Source: an uncultured Prevotella sp. (GTDB taxonomy: Bacteria > Bacteroidota > Bacteroidia > Bacteroidales > Bacteroidaceae). From it: a stretch of DNA of 64,000 bases. The position numbers were made by a program, and so were the translations under genes. A model generated the notes under the pieces. The model searched no databases and was not told where the DNA came from. It was given only the letters and a program-made list of their open reading frames with translations. Of the stretch, positions 34,871 to 44,820 are shown piece after piece (position 1 is the first letter of the stretch; each line of letters begins with the position of its first letter). The stretch covers positions 12,581 through 76,580 of the forward strand of contig CALFIY010000042.1 of assembly GCA_937877595.1 (NCBI GenBank). Reading direction: 5' to 3'.

Positions 34871-35884
34871 TCAACACTTTTCAACATCATAGCATTCTCT
34901 GCGCAGCGGATAACTGCCACGGAAATGCTCAAAAAGTGCTGGCTGACGCTTCAGCATATCGCTGTCGCGCATAGGATTATACAACTCCAAAGGATTTCCA
35001 GTATAACAGAAAGAAGCAGGCAACTGCGGCGGAAGAATCCTGTCGGGCTTTGGCAATCCGAATTGCTGACAAATGGCACTTACCACCATGTTGTCGGCAT
35101 TGGCTTTGCCGTCGGCAGAGTAGCCTGCGATGTGCGGTGTGCCAATGAAAACACGCTGCAACAGATCCGTATTTACGTTTGGCTCGCCCTCCCACACATC
35201 TATTATCGCGTCACGCGCGCGCGAGGTTTCCAAGGCATGCAGCAAGGCAGCGTTGTCTACTACAGCACCACGTGATGTGTTGACTATGAAAGGCTGACGC
35301 TCCAACCTGCTGAAGAAAACATCGTCTGCAAGATGCCATGTCGGGTATGGTACATGTCGCGTTAGTGGTACATGAAATGTTATGATATCTGCTCGCCGCG
35401 TCAACTCGTCAAGGGAAACAAAACCGTCACGCGACAACGGCGGATCGTTGACAAGCACTTTCATTCCAAGGTGCTCCCCAACGTTACAAACAAGTGAACC
35501 GACATGACCACATCCCACTACTCCAAGAACATGTTGCGAAAGGTCGAGTTCGTAGTGTTTGGAAAGCAACAGAAGAGAGCACTCAACGTACTGGGCCACA
35601 GAACTTGCGTTACAGCCTGGACAACTGACCCAACGGATGCCGGAACGCTGAAGATATTCGACATCAAGATGGTCATAGCCTATTGTGGCTGTGGCAACAA
35701 GTTTCACGCTGCTGCCACTGAGCAGCGAGGCATCGCAACGGGTGCGCGTGCGCACCACCAAGACATCGGCATCGCGAACGTCAGTCGCACAGATATCTGC
35801 TCCAGGTAGCGCAACAACCTCTTCTGCAAGCATCCGAAGCGTCGGAAGAATATACGGTATCTTGTCGTCGACTACGATTTTCAT
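34871..35884 (-). CDS. pdxB: Erythronate-4-phosphate dehydrogenase
   Basis: PdxB oxidises 4-phosphoerythronate in pyridoxal phosphate synthesis. The 337-residue D-2-hydroxyacid dehydrogenase has the NAD-binding GVVGCGHVGSLVCN, GYDHLDVEYLQRSGIRWVSCPGCNASSVAQYVE (family wording specific to PdxB), HVPLTRHVPYPTWHL and the catalytic His in GTPHIAGYSADGKANAD. It is about 40 residues shorter than E. coli PdxB, with a reduced C-terminal dimer domain, as in other Bacteroidales. It follows the lyase-like gene by 42 bases on the same strand. Confidence 0.92.
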   Translation of the reverse strand: MKIVVDDKIPYILPTLRMLAEEVVALPGADICATDVRDADVLVVRTRTRCDASLLSGSSVKLVATATIGYDHLDVEYLQRSGIRWVSCPGCNASSVAQYVECSLLLLSKHYELDLSQHVLGVVGCGHVGSLVCNVGEHLGMKVLVNDPPLSRDGFVSLDELTRRADIITFHVPLTRHVPYPTWHLADDVFFSRLERQPFIVNTSRGAVVDNAALLHALETSRARDAIIDVWEGEPNVNTDLLQRVFIGTPHIAGYSADGKANADNMVVSAICQQFGLPKPDRILPPQLPASFCYTGNPLELYNPMRDSDMLKRQPALFEHFRGSYPLRRECYDVEKC

Positions 35885-35926
35885 CTGTCGCTTATGTATT
35901 TAACCAACTGTATAAGACCACATATT

Positions 35927-38900
35927 CTATTGCAATACATCAAGCATGAATATGGCATCGAGCGACCAAAGTGCTGCGTCGTTTGTTGACAGTCCACGCC
36001 GTGGCTGCAGCAAAGCACGCCACACCTCGTTAGCACGTACTGCATCACTGTCGTACCATGCTGCGAGAGCATCAAGTCGACGCACAGGGAAATGATTGCG
36101 CCCTATCTTTTCCACCATAGCGCGGTAACGGCGGGCATGGTCAAGCCACACAATATTGAACTCAGGACAGAGTTGCAAGGGAAGCAACTCGTTCATCACC
36201 TCAAAACCGCCCATGATAGTCATTAAATGGTTGGTATTGCACAACCCAGCCGGACCATCATAACTAAGCACCCCAGTGTCCGGCCGATATCCCAGAGCCT
36301 TATTGCCAGTAAAGAGTCCGTCGGGCAATGCTGCAATACTCTTCATTCCTGCCACTATCTTATTACGGTATTTTGCATTACCAGTGCGCTCCCACTCCGT
36401 CATCCAGTTACCTACATATGCTACCCAGTCTGGCCCGATGCGCAGTCGCGCAGGTGCAGAACAAGGAAATTTATCACGCGGCTCTGCCAACCGCATTGGG
36501 TCAAGATGCCACAGCAGCGTGTCAGCATCCGTCTGCGCATGCATCAGTTCTGCCATTCTCTCGTCGGCTGTCAGATAATGATAGAAGCGCAGGAATGCAG
36601 ACTGCGAGATGCGTGCTTCCTTTGCACCACACCCCCAGTGGCTAACATTGTGTCGGCTGCCGAGAGGAGCGAAGGGACCAATGTGATAAGTGTCTACCTC
36701 GCTGTTATGACGTGTCATGGCCTCAGCCATACGCCACACATCTGCACGTCCGCTACGCAAGAACATATACCATAGCCACATGGGCGATGCAAGTTCAGTG
36801 TTGTCCCATGCATATCCGCCCACGTCATATCGCCACTCGTTTCTTTCCGGATCGTAGGCATGCATCACGTCACCATAGTTCCAAAAGCCATACCAGTGAC
36901 AGCGTTCTGTTTCCTGCTGATAGATGGATATATATTCATCGAGCCGCTTTTCCACCTCTTTATTATCAGTGGGCAATGACCAAACGCCAAAGGCACGACG
37001 CGAATGCAGGTATTGTGGGGTCGGCAACAGTTGGTTAAGAGTTGTGAGATGCTTCATCTGTTCGCACGCCTGTTTCTCCGTAGGGCATCCATCCTGCGGC
37101 AACAGCCACAGAGTACTTGTTCGCGCAACACCATATGGTGTACTCATTCCCTGCTGTACATCCTCGTAACTTTCAGCCAGCCCATGAGGTATAGTGTCGT
37201 AATGGCATAGATTCATTGGCTCAGCCTCAGGACTCCAAAGGTACATAGTTACCGTTGCCTCATTGCTGCGCGCGTCATTCACCTCTATTGTCGACGGATA
37301 GGCCTGCCAGAAATCTGCCAGACGCAGGGCCATACCGCCATCTACATCACCCAGGAAAAGGTAACCCTCACTGCGATGTCCCGACAGTGTTCCTATCCAC
37401 GGCGACTCACGCGTAGCCCGTTTGCGAATAGAGAATGCGTTGTCCGTAAGATGTGACAACCTGAAGCCGTCCCATTGTGCCCAATGACGGAGCATTGCCT
37501 GGCCAATGCTGTCAAACCGTTCTATTGAAGGAATACGCCTGCACTGCTGCTGTTCCACCTGCAAATGCTGACTGCGTGGTATACCACGTCCTTCCTCTGA
37601 CGGCGACTGGCTAAGGCGCAACTCGCGCCGGCCATCAAGAGGCTGAACCGGCTCATGCCACAGCGTAGAGTCACTCACAGAAAACATCACATGACGATTG
37701 TATGGCTCACAACGCATTGGTATGCGGCATCTTATACCCATGGAGGTAATCATATCAACGGCGGTACTGCCGTCGTAGATAAAACTGTGCACCATTTTAA
37801 CCTGCCGACTACCTGCAAAGAAGTATAAACGCACCACGAAAGGCAGCCAACTGCGCTGGCCATCACCGTGGAAGCCTTCAATGCGGACAATCCCACTCAC
37901 TGGCGTATTACGCTCCACGCTGACTGCGGAAATTTGAGAGACATATCCAGTATTGGCTGTAGTTGCCGTGAGCGAGACAGCACCACCGACACGCTTTCCA
38001 CCTATGAGCATGCTGTCTATAAGATTTTTACCCGTCAGCGGTATGTATGTCAAGGAAGTCCCTGTGTTAACCACTACCTGACGATGGGTTGTCACTATTG
38101 AGAGATGTTTTTCTTGAGAAACGCCTCCCTTTTTCCTCATCACGAGTCGTGGTGCATCTGCCTGTGCAGGCACGACAGCAGCGATGGCAGCCCATTTCAC
38201 GGAGCCATCAGGCCATTTTGCCAACGGCCACGCACTGGCAGGTAATCCGTTGTCGAGCGTCAGCCCTTCAACGTCAACTATCTCGCCTTGTCGGAAGGGT
38301 ACCCCAAATGTGACAGGCGTCGGCAATGTCGGTGTTCCGTTTAACCAGTGCAATGGAATGCCGTGCCCTGAAACAGAGAAGTCATCCGTTTTACCTCTTT
38401 TGAAGTTTGCTATCTTTGTATGTGACAATGTGGTACGGAAACCAAACCATCCGCTTTCAAGAGGTTGCGGGTCGCAGTAGTCGACAATCATCTCACCGTC
38501 GATGTAAAATCTCGTACGATCGCCACTGCTCTCTACACGCACGTGATACCAATGATTAGGACGGAGCAGGTGCGCGCTGTCGCTATACTCTTTCAGTATA
38601 TGTGGACGATAGTTGATATCCTGTACGCCACGCTCGTCACCATTATATCTGCGAAAGCGAGTGGTTGTGTTATAATTGCCACCATAGCCGAGATAATACA
38701 TCTGCAATGTATAGCAACGCATGAAATTACCGTTTCTCCACGCTTGGCGCTTCCATATACTTTGCTGTTGCGGATCGGAAGCCATCCAAAAACAGTTCAT
38801 GTCGCTAAGACGGTCGAAGGCGCCACCTTTGTCCACTACCATGGCGTCGTATTCCACCCAACTATTCCGCTTCACCGGTTGCTGGCGCCACAGCGTAAAT

Positions 38901-39082
38901 CCTTTAGGAGCAACAATATCGCAGGTATCACCTATGAAGGTCACCTTGAAGTCTGTAGCCTCCGACTCCACACGCCAAAAAAGTGAAAAGTCGCGACTGT
39001 TTAGCCCCGACTGTCCCACCGCTGCCATTGTAGACAGCAAGAATATAAATACGTGTATTGTCCGCACTAAATTGCCGCTCAT
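35927..39082 (-). CDS. Secreted exo-rhamnogalacturonan lyase-like protein (PcRGLX/YetA type)
   Basis: A 1051-residue exported protein (signal peptide ending near AVGQ, residue 23). Residues about 25-230 form a laminin-G/DUF6250-like sandwich (NHWYHVRVESSGDRTRFYIDGEMIVDY). Residues 240-330 have the RIFT-barrel-like start of the PcRGLX/YetA family (PVTFGVPFRQGEI, ASAWPLAKWPDGSVKWAA). A long alpha/alpha-barrel-type region follows with Trp/His-rich segments (WGCGAKEARISQSAFLRFYHYLT). The family contains the fungal rhamnogalacturonan exolyase of PL26. It lies 22 bases after a Wzz-like gene, so it may trim the polymer exported by this operon rather than a dietary glycan. Confidence 0.7.
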   Translation of the reverse strand: MSGNLVRTIHVFIFLLSTMAAVGQSGLNSRDFSLFWRVESEATDFKVTFIGDTCDIVAPKGFTLWRQQPVKRNSWVEYDAMVVDKGGAFDRLSDMNCFWMASDPQQQSIWKRQAWRNGNFMRCYTLQMYYLGYGGNYNTTTRFRRYNGDERGVQDINYRPHILKEYSDSAHLLRPNHWYHVRVESSGDRTRFYIDGEMIVDYCDPQPLESGWFGFRTTLSHTKIANFKRGKTDDFSVSGHGIPLHWLNGTPTLPTPVTFGVPFRQGEIVDVEGLTLDNGLPASAWPLAKWPDGSVKWAAIAAVVPAQADAPRLVMRKKGGVSQEKHLSIVTTHRQVVVNTGTSLTYIPLTGKNLIDSMLIGGKRVGGAVSLTATTANTGYVSQISAVSVERNTPVSGIVRIEGFHGDGQRSWLPFVVRLYFFAGSRQVKMVHSFIYDGSTAVDMITSMGIRCRIPMRCEPYNRHVMFSVSDSTLWHEPVQPLDGRRELRLSQSPSEEGRGIPRSQHLQVEQQQCRRIPSIERFDSIGQAMLRHWAQWDGFRLSHLTDNAFSIRKRATRESPWIGTLSGHRSEGYLFLGDVDGGMALRLADFWQAYPSTIEVNDARSNEATVTMYLWSPEAEPMNLCHYDTIPHGLAESYEDVQQGMSTPYGVARTSTLWLLPQDGCPTEKQACEQMKHLTTLNQLLPTPQYLHSRRAFGVWSLPTDNKEVEKRLDEYISIYQQETERCHWYGFWNYGDVMHAYDPERNEWRYDVGGYAWDNTELASPMWLWYMFLRSGRADVWRMAEAMTRHNSEVDTYHIGPFAPLGSRHNVSHWGCGAKEARISQSAFLRFYHYLTADERMAELMHAQTDADTLLWHLDPMRLAEPRDKFPCSAPARLRIGPDWVAYVGNWMTEWERTGNAKYRNKIVAGMKSIAALPDGLFTGNKALGYRPDTGVLSYDGPAGLCNTNHLMTIMGGFEVMNELLPLQLCPEFNIVWLDHARRYRAMVEKIGRNHFPVRRLDALAAWYDSDAVRANEVWRALLQPRRGLSTNDAALWSLDAIFMLDVLQ

Positions 39083-39104
39083 AGCAAATCGGCATCTTTC
39101 ATTT

Positions 39105-40205
39105 TTACCCCATTCCCAGCAACGGCATCAGTTCGCCTTCCTTATGAAGTATGCGTACACTGGTAATAATGAAGGCAAGGAACAGGAAAACAAGCACGGT
39201 CTTCGCTCTTCCAGGTCCTGCTTTCCTCACAGGCACGGTAGCACTCTGCAACGTGGTAAATGCCGGAGTCTCTTCCTGCACTTTAGCCTCGGCAGCCGTA
39301 AGTTGCGCTGATACCGTAGTGTAGGCATTATACTTCAGTTGCATGTCGTTTTCAAGGTCGATGAGTTTGGTACGCGCACTTTGGAGTATCATGTCCTGGT
39401 TGGCATCAGAGAATGTAGCATATTGCTGGCGAGCCTTATCATATCGCGCCTTAGCCTCGACATACAACTTGCGATTAAACTCAAGATCTACACGCGACTT
39501 TTTCGTACGATACTCTGTAATGAATTCCTGCAGGTGTGACTTTACAGAGTCGGCCATTACGGCAGCAATAAGTGGGTCTTGGTCTTGCACGGTGATTGTT
39601 ATCATCATTGTCTTATTATCGACGTCGCACACAATTTTCTTCTCCAGCATTTTCACTATGCTCGCCTGCTTTTTCGTAAGCATGAAAGGATTTAGGGTGT
39701 CAGGTTCCTCTTCCTCTACCTCTTTTTTGGGAAAAAGCGAACCAATACCTTCAAAAGTAGCCTTGATAGCCTCACTCCACCATGGAACCTTTTGCTCGTT
39801 CTTCAGATAATCGTAGTATGACATCATGCGCGTGGAGTCCTTCTTATGAATCATCACCGGGAAAAGTGTGATTTTAAAGTCGGTAGAGTTCATCAACTCA
39901 GGATAGAGCGTGGGAAACAGTGCCTCAGTATTTGTCATGGCATTTGTTCCCATTTTCATACCAAACTGCTGCGCCAGCACCGACAATGAGTTGCTGCTTC
40001 TACTCGTGGATAGTTCTGGGGACAGCAACACTTCGCACTTATAATAATTCGGAACGGAGAGCATCAAGATACAGCCCACGACAAACGTAATGGATAGCAC
40101 CTTGTAGTATGTCTTCTTATGGCTACGAAGCACAGAGAAGATATGCGCAAAATCTATGCTACTTTCCTCTTCCTGCTCGGCAATATATTTCTGTTCTTCT
40201 GTCAT
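39105..40205 (-). CDS. Wzz-type polysaccharide chain-length/co-polymerase protein
   Basis: A 366-residue inner-membrane protein with two membrane helices, about 35-53 (LSITFVVGCILMLSVPNYY) and about 334-352, and a large periplasmic helical domain between. The first helix is followed by YKCEVLLSPELSTSRSSNSLSVLAQQFG, typical of Wzz/GumC proteins, and a Pro-rich segment (TVPVRKAGPGRAK) precedes the second. It regulates length and passes the polymer to the outer-membrane exporter encoded 20 bases upstream. There is no tyrosine-kinase domain. Confidence 0.88.
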   Translation of the reverse strand: MTEEQKYIAEQEEESSIDFAHIFSVLRSHKKTYYKVLSITFVVGCILMLSVPNYYKCEVLLSPELSTSRSSNSLSVLAQQFGMKMGTNAMTNTEALFPTLYPELMNSTDFKITLFPVMIHKKDSTRMMSYYDYLKNEQKVPWWSEAIKATFEGIGSLFPKKEVEEEEPDTLNPFMLTKKQASIVKMLEKKIVCDVDNKTMMITITVQDQDPLIAAVMADSVKSHLQEFITEYRTKKSRVDLEFNRKLYVEAKARYDKARQQYATFSDANQDMILQSARTKLIDLENDMQLKYNAYTTVSAQLTAAEAKVQEETPAFTTLQSATVPVRKAGPGRAKTVLVFLFLAFIITSVRILHKEGELMPLLGMG

Positions 40206-40225
40206 TACGGAATGCTTATGTTGTT

Positions 40226-42715
40226 TTATTTAGACACACTGACGATAGTCGCTATCATGGCTGCGATAGACGCTACACTCACACCCATTGATCCCCACTG
40301 ATTGAACGATGGGGTGTTCTTCTTTGGCTTTGTGGGTACGATAATCTCACATCCCGGCTCAATCTTGGCGTGTTTGTTTGCCATTGACATCGTTCCGTTC
40401 TGGTAGATTATCCATGTCTTGCGCTTCTTGGCCTTCGTTCCGAAGCCGCCCGACTGGTTGACATACCACTTGTAGCCTTTGCCTTTCAGGTAGGCCACTG
40501 TGTTAGGATACATCACATCGCCCGAAACCTTCACCGTTCCGTTGTACTCAGGCACAACGATGCGGTCGCCTTCGCGCAACACGATGTCAAAATCCGAACC
40601 TGGTTTTGCCAAAGCCTTCTCCAGATATATACCAACAGTATACGTGGTTGCCAACTGCAACTTAGCAATATCAATAGAGTCCTTGTCATTGCTCTGCGAA
40701 GCAAGTTGCTGTAACAGGAAGTCACGGCGTGCACGCTCGTCGACATTCATCGTACGCTCCAAACGGGCACCCTTTACATAAGCCTCATCGGTCACACCAC
40801 CGGCAGCGGCGATGGCCTCAGAGAGCCGCATATTCTTCTTGTGCATGGTATATACGCCAGAAAAAGCAACCTCGCCTTGCACACGGATGTTACGTGGCGT
40901 CTGGAAACCAGGACTGCGGCGCACATAGACGATATCATAGGGTTTCAGCAGGAAACCAGGTTGTCCGTCAATAACAAAACCGTCTTTGAGTGCGAAGGTG
41001 AATGTCTCCGCCAACTCACGCGTTGTACTGGTAGATTTGGAGTCAAGGATGCGGCGCGACACATCAACTTTGACAGTCGACGCAGCATCGGTAAGACCAC
41101 CGGCAAGCATTATAAGATCCTCCAGCGTAGTGTTGTCGGCAAACTCGTAGTCACCCGGATGTATCACCTCACCATGCACCGTCAGTATACGCTGCTGTTG
41201 GGCCTCCACTATAGTAGGAATGAACAGGATGTCTTCGTTTGCCAAGGGTATATCGGGCACTGTTCCTGCCAAGATGCCTGCCACGTCAACAGGAATGGTT
41301 CGCAGTGTGCGGTCTTCGTTCAAACGGTGTATCACACCGTGTGCCGTAAAGGCATCCTCGGTTACACCTTCTGCTGTTTCTATCAATGAGCGTACGGAAT
41401 TGACACCTGTACCGAGTTGGTAGACCCCTGGGCGGAATACCGCGCCCTTTATTTCTACCTTGTTCTCATAACGGTTGATTATACCGTCGATTGACAAAGC
41501 GTCGCCGTCTTCCAGTTTGAACGAAGAGAAGTCGAACTCATCGATATTGTACACCTGATAGCGTGAACCCGTCTTACGCTCAAGGCGAACAGACTTTTGG
41601 AAAGCATCACCTGTGAAACCACCGGCATATTTCAACAGCGTAGCAACTGTCTCAGTGCGCCGCATTTCGTAGAACATCGGGCGCTTCACATTTCCTGTAA
41701 TACCAACGAGACAATCGTATGGCCCGACTTGAATAACGTCGCCTTCCTCAAGACGTATATCGCCCTCAAGTTTGCCGTTAAGGATATATTCGTAGATATC
41801 CACTGTTGTGACGAGACGTCCGCCACGGAACACCTGAACGTTACGCAACGTACCGAGTTGGTTTATGCCACCAGCCATATACAAGGCATGGAAAACCGAC
41901 GAGAAGGCACTCAGACGGTATGTACCAGGCGTTCTTACCTCGCCCATGATGTTAATCATAATGGTACGCGTCTGTCCTACCGTAACGCGAATGTCGCTGC
42001 TCTGATAACGCGAGCCTACGGTAGAACGTATTTTGCGCGCAGCCGAAGAGACCGTCATGCCGTTTACAGTGATGGGACCGTAGCCAGGAACTGTAATTGT
42101 TCCTTCAGGACTGACACTGAGTTGCAGAGTTTTCTGCGATGCTCCGTAGATATCAATCACCAGTTGGTCGCCAGGGCCAAGCACGTAGTTCTGCGGAGTG
42201 GGAATGTTCATATTAGGCTCGAACGACAGGGTGCGACGACTGAATATGTCGCGGCCGAAGACACGCTTGTTGGCGGCATCACCAGGCGTATCCTGCGTAG
42301 CCTGCACATCCCCCTCAGCCTTGTCGTGCTCTGTGCTGGCATCGGTATTGTTGCTACCAGGACGTGCAGTGTTTGTCTCCTGCTCGGTGGTACCGTCGTT
42401 GTTGGCGCGCAAGCGCTCCTGCACCGGATCATCGCCTCCTATGCTGGTACCAGTGCGCAATTGTGCCTCATACTGCGTGCGCACACGACGTATCTGGTCT
42501 ATTTTCACGCCGCGTTGCATCAGTTTCGTAACAATTTGCGACTGTGCCGTTCCGGCTCTCATTTCACTCTGGACGAATCGCGCCACCTGCGTGTCGCTCA
42601 TCACCTGTGCAGCAACCGACTGTAGCGCCAAGGCAAGCACAAGAGTGCATGCGGCGCGTCGGACAGCAGCAAAAGATCTGGGGAATGATGAGCAATGAAG
42701 TTCTATAAAATTCAT
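40226..42715 (-). CDS. Wza-like outer-membrane polysaccharide export protein with SLBB repeats
   Basis: An 829-residue exported protein with a signal peptide ending near SVAAQ. Residues about 170-260 form the polysaccharide export domain (NYVLGPGDQLVIDIYGASQKTLQLSVSPEGTI). Several SLBB repeats follow (IMGEVRTPGTYRLSAFSSVFHALYMAGGI, VHGEVIHPGDYEFADNTTLEDLIMLAGGL, VQGEVAFSGVYTMHKKNMRLSEAIAAAGGV, VSGDVMYPNTVAY). A short membrane-like segment ends the protein. It heads an operon with the Wzz-like and lyase-like genes, behind a strong promoter. No glycosyltransferases are in the window. Confidence 0.9.
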   Translation of the reverse strand: MNFIELHCSSFPRSFAAVRRAACTLVLALALQSVAAQVMSDTQVARFVQSEMRAGTAQSQIVTKLMQRGVKIDQIRRVRTQYEAQLRTGTSIGGDDPVQERLRANNDGTTEQETNTARPGSNNTDASTEHDKAEGDVQATQDTPGDAANKRVFGRDIFSRRTLSFEPNMNIPTPQNYVLGPGDQLVIDIYGASQKTLQLSVSPEGTITVPGYGPITVNGMTVSSAARKIRSTVGSRYQSSDIRVTVGQTRTIMINIMGEVRTPGTYRLSAFSSVFHALYMAGGINQLGTLRNVQVFRGGRLVTTVDIYEYILNGKLEGDIRLEEGDVIQVGPYDCLVGITGNVKRPMFYEMRRTETVATLLKYAGGFTGDAFQKSVRLERKTGSRYQVYNIDEFDFSSFKLEDGDALSIDGIINRYENKVEIKGAVFRPGVYQLGTGVNSVRSLIETAEGVTEDAFTAHGVIHRLNEDRTLRTIPVDVAGILAGTVPDIPLANEDILFIPTIVEAQQQRILTVHGEVIHPGDYEFADNTTLEDLIMLAGGLTDAASTVKVDVSRRILDSKSTSTTRELAETFTFALKDGFVIDGQPGFLLKPYDIVYVRRSPGFQTPRNIRVQGEVAFSGVYTMHKKNMRLSEAIAAAGGVTDEAYVKGARLERTMNVDERARRDFLLQQLASQSNDKDSIDIAKLQLATTYTVGIYLEKALAKPGSDFDIVLREGDRIVVPEYNGTVKVSGDVMYPNTVAYLKGKGYKWYVNQSGGFGTKAKKRKTWIIYQNGTMSMANKHAKIEPGCEIIVPTKPKKNTPSFNQWGSMGVSVASIAAMIATIVSVSK

Positions 42716-42768
42716 TATCTTATCGTATCTGTTTCTTCTGATTTATGAAAACTTCGCATAATGCGCTG

Positions 42769-42799
42769 CAAAGTTACGCCATTTCCATGAAATGGCAAA
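42769..42799 (-). promoter_or_regulatory. Promoter of the polysaccharide export operon
   Basis: On the minus strand TTTG (42799-42796), 19 bases, then TAACTTTG (42776-42769), an exact consensus match. The leader to the ATG at 42715 is about 48 bases. Confidence 0.8.
42778..42796. promoter_or_regulatory. 7-5-7 palindrome filling the export-operon promoter spacer
   Basis: GCCATTT (42778-42784) and AAATGGC (42790-42796) are perfect inverted arms around CCATG. They occupy the spacer between -33 and -7, the place for a repressor or activator site. Confidence 0.5.
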
Positions 42800-42836
42800 A
42801 AAATTAAAGCACGTTTTTCTTATTTTTTCTACGATA

Positions 42837-43652
42837 TTACATCTCATTGACACGCTGACGTATTATCGCTCCAGTAAATAGTCTGCCACTGGCCGTACCC
42901 AATCGGCGTGCAGAAAAATATCTCTCCGGCATAGCGTATGTACATGCCGGTGACACCAGTTCGTTATCCGTGCTGACGCCACACTGCGCAAGAAGCCAGC
43001 GATTGCACTCTTTCAAATCGATATGCCATTTTGCCATCCGCACACTGACAATATCCATCGGGAAACCAGCACTGCAGAACGCATCGTACACCTCGTCACC
43101 CACCTCAAAATTGTCTGTTGAAATACACGGACCTATCACCGCCCTGACATAAGCACTCTCTGTACCATACGCATTATGCATGGCATCCAAGGCTTTGACG
43201 ACAATGCGCTGCAGTGTCCCACGCCATCCGGCATGCGCTACGCATACCGCCACATGCTGAGTATCATATAATATAATAGGTGTACAATCGGCTGTAGAAA
43301 CTCCGACGCACACCTCTTCCGTGTCTGTCATCACGGCGTCTGCTCCTTCGAGGAAACCGGCACGCTCCTCTGGCGATAATTGCAGAATGGCCTCGTCCAC
43401 ACGGCATACCACCGTGCCGTGCACCTGATGGGGCATTATTAGTCGGTCGATGCTTATCTGCAACAAGTCGGAGAGAATCTTCCTATTGCACGCCACGTCA
43501 GCAGGATTGTCACCACAGAATCCGTTGACATTCATCGAAGCATAATTGCCACTGCTACACCCTCCCCGACGTGTAGTAGTGAATGCCGTAAGCCTGTCGT
43601 CGATGCTATAGACATCGGCAATTTGTTCAAGCCTCGTCGTCGTAGTCTTCAT
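42837..43652 (-). CDS. pgeF: Peptidoglycan editing factor / multicopper-like purine enzyme
   Basis: PgeF (YfiH, DUF152) corrects misincorporated residues in peptidoglycan precursors in E. coli; relatives act on purine nucleosides. The 271-residue protein has [43 protein letters not shown] and [14 protein letters not shown], which include the metal-binding His/Cys residues. I use the ATG at 43652; an earlier one at 43694 overlaps obg more deeply and adds residues unlike the family. It overlaps the obg gene by 26 bases and ends the hpt-adk-obg-pgeF run. Confidence 0.9.
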   Translation of the reverse strand: MKTTTTRLEQIADVYSIDDRLTAFTTTRRGGCSSGNYASMNVNGFCGDNPADVACNRKILSDLLQISIDRLIMPHQVHGTVVCRVDEAILQLSPEERAGFLEGADAVMTDTEEVCVGVSTADCTPIILYDTQHVAVCVAHAGWRGTLQRIVVKALDAMHNAYGTESAYVRAVIGPCISTDNFEVGDEVYDAFCSAGFPMDIVSVRMAKWHIDLKECNRWLLAQCGVSTDNELVSPACTYAMPERYFSARRLGTASGRLFTGAIIRQRVNEM

Positions 43653-44796
43653 ATTCAAAGTCGTCGACGTCCTCCACCTCTTCGTCGTCGACAAACTCTA
43701 TTTCCTCATCGGCTCCTTCGTCGGCCATTTCCTGCGCGAAGCGCGTCATGTCCTTGTCGCGATGCACCAGAGTATCCTCTTGCAATGCCACGGCAAGTTT
43801 ATTGCTTTCGGCATTCAGTTCCTGCCACAGCACATCCTTCAGAGCATCAAGTCCATAGCCAGTAACAGCAGAGATGAACACTACAGGCAGGTCTGTTGGC
43901 AGTCCTTCACGCAGCATTTCTATGAGTTCCTCATCCAGCAGGTCACACTTGGTGACTGCCAAAACGCGATGCTTGTCGAGCAGTTCGGGATTAAAGCGCT
44001 GCAGTTCGCCGAGAAGCGTCTCATATTCGCCACGAATGTCGTCGCTGTCGCCAGGCACCATAAACAGCAGCAGGGAATTGCGCTCTATGTGCCGCAGGAA
44101 GCGCAGTCCGAGTCCACGGCCTTCTGCCGCTCCCTCTATGATGCCGGGGATATCGGCCATAACAAAAGATTTCTGGTCGCGATAGCCGACAATGCCGAGC
44201 GAAGGCTCCATGGTGGTAAATGGATAATTGGCTATTTTCGGGCGCGCATTGGAGAGCGCCGACACAAGTGTCGATTTTCCGGCATTTGGCTGTCCTACAA
44301 GTCCCACGTCAGCGAGCAGTTTCAGTTCCAAGATTACCGTCATTTCCTGCATGGGCTCGCCGGGCTGCGCATAGCGCGGAGCCTGATTGGTAGCCGAGCG
44401 GAACTGAAAGTTGCCCAGTCCGCCACGTCCGCCTTTCAGCAATACGATTTCCTGGCCGTCGTATGTGACGTCGCAGACAAAGCGCCCTGTCTCGGCATCG
44501 TATACGACTGTTCCGCACGGAACGTCAATATAGACATCCTTGCCGTCTGTGCCGTGACATTTGTCGCGACCGCCGTTGCCACCATGTTCAGCAAAGATGT
44601 GGCGCTCGTAGCGGAGGTGGAGCAGAGTCCAGTAGTTGTGGTTACCACGCAGGATAATGCTGCCACCCCTGCCGCCGTCGCCTCCGTCAGGGCCGCCATT
44701 GGGGTTATATTTCACGTGGCGCAGGTGCATTGAGCCACGTCCACCCTTTCCCGAGCGGCATAATATTTTTACGTAGTCTACAAAATTGCTCTCCAT
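43627..44796 (-). CDS. obgE: Obg GTPase, ribosome assembly
   Basis: Binds the large ribosomal subunit and links assembly to nutrient state. The 389-residue protein has the Gly-rich Obg fold ([30 protein letters not shown] split across residues 15-47), then a GTPase domain with [24 protein letters not shown] and TKCDLLD. The C-terminus is a long acidic tail ([23 protein letters not shown]). It lies 24 bases after adk. Confidence 0.96.
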   Translation of the reverse strand: MESNFVDYVKILCRSGKGGRGSMHLRHVKYNPNGGPDGGDGGRGGSIILRGNHNYWTLLHLRYERHIFAEHGGNGGRDKCHGTDGKDVYIDVPCGTVVYDAETGRFVCDVTYDGQEIVLLKGGRGGLGNFQFRSATNQAPRYAQPGEPMQEMTVILELKLLADVGLVGQPNAGKSTLVSALSNARPKIANYPFTTMEPSLGIVGYRDQKSFVMADIPGIIEGAAEGRGLGLRFLRHIERNSLLLFMVPGDSDDIRGEYETLLGELQRFNPELLDKHRVLAVTKCDLLDEELIEMLREGLPTDLPVVFISAVTGYGLDALKDVLWQELNAESNKLAVALQEDTLVHRDKDMTRFAQEMADEGADEEIEFVDDEEVEDVDDFEYEDYDDEA

Positions 44797-44820
44797 CGCC
44801 GAAGCAAGTCGTTAAGCGGC

